Positions 56,311 through 64,000 of a stretch of 64,000 nt of DNA are shown one piece after another. The position numbers and the translations under genes were made by a program. Source of the stretch: Panonychus citri (lineage: Eukaryota; Arthropoda; Arachnida; Trombidiformes; Tetranychidae); the NCBI RefSeq assembly GCF_014898815.1, contig NW_026515518.1, forward strand, positions 426,939-490,938, written 5' to 3'. Numbering within the stretch: position 1 is the stretch's first letter; each line of letters opens with the position of its first letter. Under the pieces are notes generated by a model. The model was not told the DNA's origin. It ran no database searches and saw only the letters and a list, made by a program, of their open reading frames with translations.

Positions 56311-56626
56311 TGAATTAAGATAAAACACCATATATATTACTCATTTCAAAACGTAATCACCAATTGAGTTTAATTCCAAGGAAATAAAATTATCACAAAT
56401 ATAATTTAACTAATTTAATAATTATAAAGACTTGGAACTTTATCGAAACAAAATACAAAACTTATTAGGTTGAACACCATAAAGGTGCCAACACAACTAA
56501 CCCACCAAAATGGTGGATTAAAGGAAAAGGAAGAGAGAGAGAGAAGGGGAAAAATTAAAGGGGAAGATGAGGTGGTTTGGCCAGGTACTAAACCAGTTTT
56601 AGTACCTGGCCAAAGTTGTTATGACA
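56311..56626 (-). repeat. 5' LTR of element B
   Basis: Direct repeat of 53661-53970, six bases longer through small indels (GTT and TGG additions and one extra G). Confidence 0.88.
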
Positions 56627-56790
56627 CTCTTACTCTCTCTCTCTTACTCTTACTCTCTCTCTTACTCTTACTCTCTCTCTCTTACTCTTACTCTTACTCT
56701 CTCTCTCTCTCTTACTCTTACTCTCTCTTGCTATTTTTCTCTCTCTCTTACTATTTTTCTCTCTCTCTTACTCTCTAACGTATATCCTAT
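56627..56790. repeat. CT-rich array, right half
   Basis: CTCTTACTCT and CTCTCTCTTACTATTTTT units, continuing the array interrupted by element B. Confidence 0.88.
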
Positions 56791-57083
56791 CTCTCTCACC
56801 CTTCCCATTTTGTATGAAGAAACTCCTAACTGCATCATTATAACCATAATTGGTTACCGATAAATTTAGAACATCTAGTTATATCCGTTATTTGTGTAAA
56901 CATCTTGAAAACCAATTTACTGCCAATTGGCAATGCGAGTCACTTTATTCAAGCTACTGCAAGTAACCTCCGATGGGAAATTTTAATCTAATCGGTTCGT
57001 TACTGTGGTGAGTTTAAAATTAGATTGTTTCAATTTTTGGTTTTCATCCAATGACTATAAAAGGAATATAACTATAACCCTAA

Positions 57084-58118
57084 ATGTTATCATCACAACA
57101 ATCCGATCAATTTACTAGTATGAATTACCCTATTCATATCCCGTATTTCAATGGAGAAAATAATGATAATGTTATCGAATGGTTCGATCACTTAGAGATT
57201 GCTGCGAAGAACAATGGATGGACTTCAGATCAAATGTTCATAATCGTTCCAACCTTATTAAGAGGTACAGCATGGAGGTGTTTTAACTTTATCAATGATA
57301 AATTTACTCCACAAGATAAACGACCTAAAAACTACAAGAGTTTAAAAGAGTCGATGATACGAGATTTATGCCCATCTGATTTTCGTTCTCAATTATCTCA
57401 ACAACTTCATAACGCTACTCAACAACCAGGTCAATCAGCATCGTCATTTATTTACGAAATCTTTGAATTATGCCAACGAATCGATGAGAATATACCAGAG
57501 ATGATTATTCTGAGCATCATTAAGGAGAATTTGCTTCCACAATATGGAATCGCCTTGCAAAACCCACAATCTCTACAACAACTATTAGAATCAGCAAGAT
57601 TAGCTGAAAGAGCTATGCTCTCATGCAACAATCTGTTCGCTATGCAAAAGGAAAATTTTAATCCTAGCATGAACAACATGGTAATGAACCTCCAAAAGTC
57701 TATTGAACGATTATCAGCAAAAATTGAGAACTTATCCACTAAGCAAGTTTGTACCTATTGCAGAAGAACAGGTCATACCGAAACAAATTGTCGACGTAAA
57801 CTACGATCTTCAATAAGGCTTAATACTATTTCATCCAGTTATCCAACAACAGATAATCAACCATACGTATTACCCATTAATTACGATCAACAATTTGAAA
57901 GAGATTACCACGGAATCCAATCACAACCATTTAATTATTACATGGTCGATCCAGCAATTCAGATTGAGCATTCGCTTCCACGGAGTGGAAGAAGCAAAAC
58001 CCCGGAGACAAGAAATGATGATAATAACGAAAGTAAATCGACTCATCGACGAAAACAATCTATCACTCCAGATAGAAAAGCAAAGGAGGTAAAAATGGTA
58101 ATCCAAATTCAAATCTGA
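57084..58118 (+). CDS. Gag of element C
   Basis: 344 codons. The capsid part has FNGENNDNVIEWFDHLE, CPSDFRSQLSQQLHN and SFIYEIFELC, clearly related to the Gag of element A. A canonical zinc knuckle CX2CX4HX4C lies at Cys223, Cys226, His231 and Cys236. The C-terminus is basic. After 58,090 the better reading shifts to the next frame (58,110-58,540), which is acidic and Ser/Asp-rich, like the gag-protease junction of element A. No protease core follows, so the rest of pol is deleted. Confidence 0.83.
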   Translation: MLSSQQSDQFTSMNYPIHIPYFNGENNDNVIEWFDHLEIAAKNNGWTSDQMFIIVPTLLRGTAWRCFNFINDKFTPQDKRPKNYKSLKESMIRDLCPSDFRSQLSQQLHNATQQPGQSASSFIYEIFELCQRIDENIPEMIILSIIKENLLPQYGIALQNPQSLQQLLESARLAERAMLSCNNLFAMQKENFNPSMNNMVMNLQKSIERLSAKIENLSTKQVCTYCRRTGHTETNCRRKLRSSIRLNTISSSYPTTDNQPYVLPINYDQQFERDYHGIQSQPFNYYMVDPAIQIEHSLPRSGRSKTPETRNDDNNESKSTHRRKQSITPDRKAKEVKMVIQIQI

Positions 58119-58651
58119 TCCTAGTGATACGAACGATAGTGGACATTTCGCTGAAAATAATACTATATTTAGTTTTGCGGTCATGAATGATGACTCATCA
58201 GATGAAAATTTAATCCACAATGATGATCCATCTGATACTGAAAATATAAAACTTGACGATTTTCTCGTCTACTCAATCAACACAAATGCTCAACCTTCAA
58301 TCGAACAACCACCTGATCGACAAAAAGAATCTGAAAATAAAACACAAAAGCTGGTCAATGAATCCAATTTTCTTAAATCTCAAATCAGATCGGACAAGAA
58401 GCGAGAAGAACGACCAGAAGTGAGGGAAAAACAGCCTCAAAATCGACTAATGAATCAGCAAACAATTTACATCATCATGATGCTTATAATACGATTATTT
58501 CTTCTCACCGTTTATCAAAAAAATGGAACAGATCTAATATGAAAAAACGTTGACCACAATTTCTTCATTAAAAACAAGCTACCATTTATGCATTGAAAAC
58601 CCTTGCGAGTTGGACTTGACCAGTGGAATGGTCACCATAAGACCGGGGAGA
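58119..58651 (+). other. Remnant of the gag-pol linker and polypurine tract of element C
   Basis: An acidic frame (58183-58542; DDSSDENLIHNDDPSDTEN) continues the gag region in another frame and ends without protease motifs. Immediately before the 3' LTR lies the purine-rich AGACCGGGGAGA, a likely plus-strand priming site. Confidence 0.6.
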
Positions 58652-58949
58652 TGTTGGCAAATATCTTGCATGGTAACAACTCGTCTCTTAACCAGAGACG
58701 AGCTAAAAATAAAGATGAAGATGAAGATGAAGATGAGGATGAGGATGAGGATGAGGATGAGGATGAGGATGAAGATGAAGATGAAGATGAAGATTATAAT
58801 TACTCATAATAGAAAGAAAACAAAATGTATCAGTTCAGTTGGGATGAATTTCCCCTTCTCTTCAAGTTCAAATGAATAAAATGAATAAAGTGCTAATTAA
58901 AATACTAAAGTAAAAGTGAAGGTTAATAAAGTGAAACAATATTACTTCA
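58652..58949 (+). repeat. 3' LTR of element C
   Basis: 298 bp. Same hairpin (58680-58702) as the 5' LTR and a longer GATGAA/GATGAG tract (about 58,712-58,795). Confidence 0.88.
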
Positions 58950-58960
58950 ATATTTTTAAC

Positions 58961-59870
58961 TTAAAGCTTGTCTTCATGATTCGCATGATGTTTAGAAAGC
59001 TTGCGAAACTCTTGCATTAATTCTAAGCAGATTGCAATATTTTCAGGAGATACGAAATCAAGAGCAACTTTTATACAATTCTTTAGGTTAAGAACTTGAT
59101 GGGGAGCACCAGCGGGAACGATTCAACGTCTTTCAATTGATTCCTTAAATGAATTATAGTTACTTGTAGACCTTCAAATTCCTCATCAAGTTCAAATAGA
59201 AATTCATCAGCTTCTGTAATTAAAAGAGAGAGAAAATTGTTATTTAAATGGTGGATAAGTTGAAAATTTGAAATTTTCCGAATTCATACCCATTTGACTT
59301 TTCTTCAACGAAACTCTTCTGAAGTGATAATTCTCCTTCCATTTTACCGATTCTTCCATATTCGATTGTTTTCCCAAGTTCTTCGTTCTCTTTGTACAAA
59401 GCTTGACATTTGGCCATTAGTTGTTTGCCAATGTGATTCTATTGGACTAAATTGTAATAGAAAATTTGTAAGAATTAAGAAGAGAGAGAGAAAACTGAAC
59501 GAGAAGAATTCTTACCCATCGGTGGTAAATTTCTAGGCTGCTAATTCGTTCTGCATTTGATCAACCCGTTCACTTGAAGAAATTACTTTGGATTTCATAC
59601 GCTCGGAAATTAAATGCTGGATCAAAAGAGTGGAATTGAGTCGAGAGTCAGATGGAATTAATTCCGCTCTCATTGCTTTAATAGGATTCTAATGGGTAAA
59701 AATGAGAGAAAAGGCAAGCATTAATGTTAATTAGATGTTTCTAATTGATCAATGATCATGATCAAAATCGGTGATCTACTTACCAAAAGAAAGATTCTTG
59801 TCCCTTGTTATTCAATCTCATGACTTCGTCCACTTCATGACAGTAAAGTTGTTGTTATTCATCTCAATAC
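58961..59870 (-). pseudogene. WTAP/fl(2)d (m6A writer subunit) pseudogene
   Basis: Exon-like blocks with GT/AG borders on the minus strand match WTAP in order. About 59870-59784 holds EVMRLNNKGQE. 59688-59516 holds LNSTLLIQHLISERMKSKVI, then NELAA, a stop, KFTTDG. 59446-59290 holds LMAKCQALYKENEELGKT and GRIGKMEGELSLQKSF. 59213 onward holds EADEFLFELDEEFEGLQVTI. WTAP scaffolds the nuclear m6A methyltransferase complex and affects splicing. The in-frame TAG at 59535-59533 replaces the tryptophan expected before KFT. The conserved start of the protein is missing, and the last exon continues in a shifted frame to 58,961. The 3' LTR of element C lies 11 bp beyond. It is a dead, spliced-type copy, not a retrocopy, because introns remain. 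Confidence 0.82.
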
Positions 59871-60029
59871 TTTATCAAATATGCAAATGAAATAACGATC
59901 ATAACATTAGATTGAAGTTGCGATTCTAAAGCTAATCGCAAGCAGTATTTGCGATTTCGCGGCAGATTCACTCTGAGATGGGCTCTCCATCTCTTCTGGA
60001 ACATCAGGTTAATGATGATGGTGAGATGT

Positions 60030-60615
60030 TCATTGATCATCTCGATTATAACCAAAGGCTGATGCACCTTTAGAGTCCATTTCTTCAGGAACATCAGGTT
60101 CATGATGGTTTGATTCTGGTTGGGCTTCCTCTTGGTCATCAGATTCAGAATCGGAGGATATAATGATTGAATCCGCATAATTGAAAGACTTACTTTTGTT
60201 TGAACTAAAAAAAGTGTCATCGTCCGAATCAGATAGTATTATTACATCAGATTCGTCATCAAAATCGGCCTCCTGAGCATCTCTTGTAAAATCATCTGAA
60301 GTTGAGTTGGATGTGCTCTCAGAATAAAGATTTGGTCGTGAAAAAATTTCATAGTTCATCATTTTTCGATTGATTCGAGTTATATCCTTGATGTCAAAGC
60401 CACAGATTTTGAATAGTTTATTATTTGTTGCGTCAGGATGAAGCTTTAAACAAAGTTTCCGATAACACTGGGAATAAACTTGGCGATCAGCTGACAGAGG
60501 AATTTCGAGAGCACGGAATAATCGGAGCTAAATAATGAATAAAAAATTGAGAACATTAATTTCTAAGTTTACATATGAGACTTGATTTACTTACAATTCT
60601 ACTATTTGTAGCCAT
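60030..60615 (-). CDS. Two-exon gene: J-domain-like protein with SUMO-interaction-like motifs
   Basis: Exon 1 is 60615-60595 (seven codons from the ATG), intron 60594-60528 (GTAAGT...TTTAG), exon 2 is 60527-60030. The joined frame has LRLFRALEIPLSADRQVYSQ then CYRKLCLKLHPD, the helix II/HPD signature of J-domains, which stimulate Hsp70 ATPase. Beyond about residue 70 the protein is acidic and Ser-rich, with two hydrophobic-acidic motifs, VIILSDSDDD and SIIISSDSESDD, that look like SUMO-interaction motifs. It ends with PDVPEEMDSKG; a near copy of PDVPEEM occurs after the stop, so the 3' end may be spliced differently. Total about 173 residues. The J-domain call rests mainly on HPD and helix pattern. 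Confidence 0.6.
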
Positions 60616-60968
60616 TATAAGAGTACGAGATGATATGTGACTTGAAACAATAGTTTCAAGATGAGCGAACTTGAATACACAAGAATCAACACAATTAGAT
60701 CACAGATGGTGAAAATCTATTGATAGAAACTATTGTTTATTGTTGATCAAGTGGATTATGGTGATGATGACAATGATAAGAGTTATCACTTGTAAGTTGA
60801 TTATATTGTACACATGGACTCAGTCTCATTCATGAGGTACGTTTTTCCGATGATGATATCTCAAGGATATCATCACCTCCAACCTATCGAAGCAAATAAT
60901 AATAATAATAAAAACATCAAAATATATCAAAAACGAAACAATAGTTTCTAGTGTGTGTGAACTCTCTC

Positions 60969-61352
60969 TTGATCTCAAATTAATCCTGGGAATTGAGTAA
61001 AAACAGGAAAACACCAAATAAAAAGGAGACTCAAGTTCACAATTAGAAATAAAATCAACTTTTAAAAAGAAAAAAAGAAAAAAAGAAAAGAAACTTATGC
61101 CATCTATCGAGTAGTTTCCATCTTCTCATTGTGCATCTCTTTCTTTTCTTTTTTTCTTTTCTTTGTTTTTCCCTCTTTTTTTCTTTTCCTTTTCGTTTGC
61201 TTGTTTTCCTTTTAAAAGTTTATTTTTATTCAAAGAGTATAGCTTCTTACTCTTTGTTAGATTGTTTTTATTTCTAATTTTGAACTTGAGTCTCCTTTTT
61301 ATTTGGTGTTTTCCTGTTGTTACTCAATTCCCAGGATTAATTTGAGATCAAT
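60969..61352. repeat. Large inverted repeat, arms about 90 bp, spacer about 200 bp
   Basis: The left arm (60,969-61,060: TTGATCTCAAATTAATCCTG ... AGGAGACTCAAGTTCA) and right arm (61,262-61,352) are reverse complements with only a few differences. The spacer is Lys/Phe-type A/T-rich sequence. Probably a foldback element or a palindromic duplication. Confidence 0.85.
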
Positions 61353-62482
61353 TACCATCAGATTATCTTTTTGAAAGCTCTGTTCTGTTATCTAGAAACT
61401 CATCTCTTATATTCTTTTCTTTTTGTTACATTTCATTCTCTTTACTCTTTCTTTCCTGGCACAACAGGAATCGAAAGGCAACTAGAAAATGTTTCAAGTC
61501 AAAATATACATCTTGAAAACATTCTGTTGGTTGATTTATCTGTTCAGCTAACCATTCGGCGACTACTTGGTTCTCTCGAACTACTTACCATCAAAATCAA
61601 CAAGATCTACAACATGATCTAGATTAGTTCTTAATCAAGATTTTCGATAAAAATATCTGATGGTGAGACGAGCCTTCAATTAGAATGGCCAGTAAGATAT
61701 CGCAAAGACAAATGTTCAAGCTTTTATTTTAGGTACTTTATTTGTAAATGCTTTTGATTCTGATGAGCCTGGAACAGTTAATAGTAAAATTGTTCATGAA
61801 ATAATTGACATAAACTATCAAGAAAAGTTTGTCTGAACAATATCACTGGATCAATACCGATATCAAGTCCATTGACACTCGATTATTGGAAAAGTTGACT
61901 TGCTAATGAATTCAAAAGCCATTTCCAATTTTTTTTCGTCCTGAAAGCCAATTGAATCAACCTTTGTCTCAAGGAGAACAAGCTTTTTTCTTAGTACCTC
62001 CGTAAGTTTTGTTAGGTCAACAGGCTGACGCTATAACGGCTGATTCTCTTTTCTCTGTTGGCCGCTTTTCAGGTGAATCAAAAGTTTTCGTGCTTGTTTT
62101 GGTGGTATTGGTGTTTTGGTGTTTCGCGTCCAAACTTTATCGTTGTCACTTGAAACTACGAAAAATATCACCACTCCACAAGTTGGTAATTTCTTGTAGA
62201 CAATGTTCGGACAAACTATTAGAAAAGCACAATTTGAAAACCGATCGAAGTGAACTTAAGGATCGGGAAAACGAATGTGACTCACTTCGGAAAGTTTGGA
62301 GAAACTAACAACAAACGAGAAGCAACAGAATTACCACCCAAACCAGGTACTCACAAGAAGCGTAGTCGATATGGTCTATTTGAAAGTTCTAACAGATTAT
62401 AAATCTATGGATTCGACTTGTTGGCTTTATAAAGTGGCCTTAACAACGGTATTAAGTAACAATTATCGGATAATACTTTAAT
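61353..62482 (+). pseudogene. Decayed gene fragments including a cadherin-like exon
   Basis: At 61,733-61,835, after a TTTTATTTTAG acceptor, a frame reads TLFVNAFDSDEPGTVNSKIV, the calcium-binding DxDEPGTxNSxI pattern of cadherin repeats, and then meets a TGA. At 62,009-62,308 an open frame has a likely membrane segment (KVFVLVLVVLVFWCFASKLY) followed by a basic Cys-containing tail. Whether the two belong together is unclear. No intact gene can be assembled, so I read this as pieces of a lost membrane adhesion gene. Confidence 0.4.
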
Positions 62483-63219
62483 ATTTCCCTCTGTTTATTG
62501 TTTATTTATATTAAGTCGCATTCAATTACATCAAGTTACTTCAATCAAGTATACGACGATGACTAATAGCCTTTCTGGTTTGCACAAAGAAAAAAATTGA
62601 TCTTTCGCAATCATCAGTTTGATCAAGTTCATGTAATCTGAGGACAGTAGACTTTTATCCACTTTTAGTCTGCAACGATTAAAGTAAACTGAGCTTACTT
62701 TCTTGCACTAATTGGCTGTCTAATCTTGATTTAAAATGTTGCGGCGCAGTAATTAGAGTTATAGAATATCCTTTCATTTTCATGTGATCAATGCTAATTG
62801 TTTTTTTACTTCCAGACTGATTATGATTGAAGGTTAATTGAGACACTATTTGTTAAAGAAAAGATGGAAAAGAAGAAAACAAGTGAAAAAATGATTGAAA
62901 TTGAATAAATAAATCAAAGCCTATTCATTTTCATTGAGAAAAGGTTGAATAAATTTACTCACTTAAGAATGATTGAAACGAAAAACGCATCATCATCATG
63001 TTAAGAGAGGATAAAAGTGAAAAAATTATTGAAATTGGATGAATTGATCAAAAGCATATTCATACACATGGTGAAGATTAGAATTAATCGAAAAATTAGA
63101 GTTATAGTAATCTATATAACGGTTAATAACGGTTAAAAGAGCTTAGCTATAATCATACACAAGATCGAAAAAAGAACAATTAACAATTAACAATTCCCAA
63201 CGTTGTTCTAAATAACATA
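62483..63219. other. Non-coding, no feature recognised
   Basis: AT-rich sequence without a credible exon or RNA gene. Confidence 0.5.
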
Positions 63220-63500
63220 GAAATTTCGGTAAGATCCTAGTTAATGGTTGGAGGCGGAGCCAATGATTATTCAACACACTTATCGATAGTGTCCGTCAGC
63301 TTAAATTGAAAAATTAAGTTGAATTTGGGGTTGCTTGTGTGCCCGTTTGATTGTCTCAGGCCCTCCGGGCCTTCCTATGTCGATTTTGACCCTTTTAATG
63401 AAGACCTAACCTAACCTAATTTAAACAAACATAGGGATAAGTGTGACGAATAGCCGTTAGCTCCACCTCCAACCATTAACTAAGATCTTACCAAAATTTC
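63220..63500. mobile_element. 281-bp MITE with about 44-bp terminal inverted repeats
   Basis: GAAATTTCGGTAAGATCCTA followed by GTTAATGGTTGGAGGCGGAG at the left is mirrored at the right with few differences, and weaker pairing continues inward (CACACTTATC). The interior carries three CCTAA units (about 63,405-63,420). No gene. Target duplication unclear. Confidence 0.82.
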
Positions 63501-64000
63501 ATTCAGTCTCAGTACAGCTAACAACTTTTATGGTTTTAACTTTTAACAAGAGTTCAAATGTTTGACCTAATTAAAGGTAGAAATCGAGGACAAAACTAAG
63601 TATTTTCTTCATTGATTAGTAATTTGTAATTAGATTGGATCAAAAAAAGATGTAAATCTTAAGCTGTATCGTCATAAACTACCGATTTGAATTTTATTTG
63701 AGGTATATTGAATATTTCAGTAAGCAAAACTCTACCTACTTCTTTAAAATGAGTGTATAATTCTTTTTTATTGCAGGGGATGAAGATTTTTATCGGGTAG
63801 AGGATATTTAATCAATGTACAACACGAAGCTGATATCAATGAATGAAACTTCACGAAAAACAGAACTTTGTTGATGGAACAAAACTTTTGCGATGAAACA
63901 AAACTCCAGAAATGAACGATATTTATAAAACAGAACGTTTGAAATAGTAAAATTTAATCATCAAACTTTCGAAATAACACTAAGACGGGGTATTACTCAC
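63501..64000. other. Non-coding right edge of the window
   Basis: No gene, repeat or RNA recognised. Confidence 0.5.

Larger units (their letters stand above)
53661..56626 (-). mobile_element. LTR retroelement B, non-autonomous, inserted in a CT array
   Basis: LTRs at 53661-53970 (310 bp) and 56311-56626 (316 bp) begin TGAATTA and end ATGACA on the plus strand and differ by only a few short indels. CTCT flanks both ends, compatible with a 4-bp duplication, though the CT array makes this ambiguous. Orientation is minus: a primer-binding-like TGGTGACCCTTTTGACGTGA (56310-56291) follows the 5' LTR, then a leader with a hairpin array, then gag, then only 170 bp before the 3' LTR. No pol. Confidence 0.88.
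51029..58949 (+). mobile_element. Retroelement C: LTR element with two nested insertions
   Basis: Two direct LTRs (51029-51302 and 58652-58949) begin TGTTGGCAAA and end ATTACTTCA. The four bases outside them are ATAT on both sides, a target duplication. A primer-binding-like TGGTGCGACGAGTCGGAT follows the left LTR by two bases, and a purine-rich AGACCGGGGAGA precedes the right LTR. The gag gene at 57,084 is on the same strand. Inside the leader sit a mariner (51460-52740) and LTR element B (53661-56626). The element's own length without them is about 3.7 kb, lacking pol. Confidence 0.85.

Noticed and set aside
53460..56790. CT arrays considered as a CRISPR-like or satellite array
   Set aside because: Simple-sequence repeats without unique spacers, in a eukaryotic context.
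58603..58809. Asp/Glu repeat protein in the LTR
   Set aside because: Translation of the GATGAA/GATGAG tract in an LTR, present also at 51 kb; not a gene.
59864..60220. 118-codon minus-strand frame downstream of the J-domain gene
   Set aside because: Overlaps the better supported exon in another frame and has no features, although a spliced 3' extension cannot be excluded.

Overview
The window is AT-rich eukaryotic nuclear DNA with spliced genes. A multi-Ig receptor of the arthropod sidestep type, a decayed mariner and several Ty3/Gypsy-type fragments point to an arthropod. I suspect a mite, but that is a guess. Nothing here was searched against a database; homology calls rest on motifs read from the sequence.

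Layout. (1) 1-13,050: a Maverick/Polinton (adintovirus-like) element whose left end lies outside the window. It carries a protein-primed-type DNA polymerase B (broken), an adenain-like protease, a probable major capsid protein, a basic hydrophobic core-like protein, a probable penton-like protein, a DD35E integrase, a packaging ATPase (one frameshift) and several unknowns. It also carries a TATA-binding-protein-like gene and a PC4-like gene, and most of its genes have a TATATAAAG box 20-40 nt before the start codon. (2) 16.5-39.7 kb: a sidestep-family Ig receptor on the minus strand in six visible exons, with a 20.4 kb intron full of GA/CT microsatellites; its 3' exons are not visible. (3) 40.5-42.06 kb: a decayed acyl-CoA synthetase (ACSF2-like) gene, followed by an old LTR fragment. 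(4) 44.4-47.35 kb: a second, diverged and decayed locus with another TBP-like and another PC4-like gene plus a 283-residue unknown ORF. (5) 47.4-50.4 kb: a truncated Gypsy-type gag-protease fragment whose leader holds an array of stem-loops with a constant loop and covarying stems. (6) 51,029-58,949: a nested retroelement with 274/298 bp LTRs and an ATAT target duplication. A mariner (51,460-52,740) and a second LTR element (53,661-56,626) are inserted in its leader; the second LTR element has its own stem-loop array. (7) 58.96-60.6 kb: a WTAP/fl(2)d pseudogene and a two-exon gene for a J-domain protein with SUMO-interaction-like motifs. (8) 60.9-64 kb: a 90 bp inverted repeat, a cadherin-like fragment and a 281 bp MITE.

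The most interesting hypothesis is that the Maverick-like element brings its own promoter-recognition kit: a TBP-like protein, a PC4-like coactivator and a uniform TATA box. The TBP/PC4 pair recurs at 45-47 kb in a separate locus. The second is that two retroelements carry leader arrays of short hairpins in which the loop is invariant and the stems change in a compensatory way.
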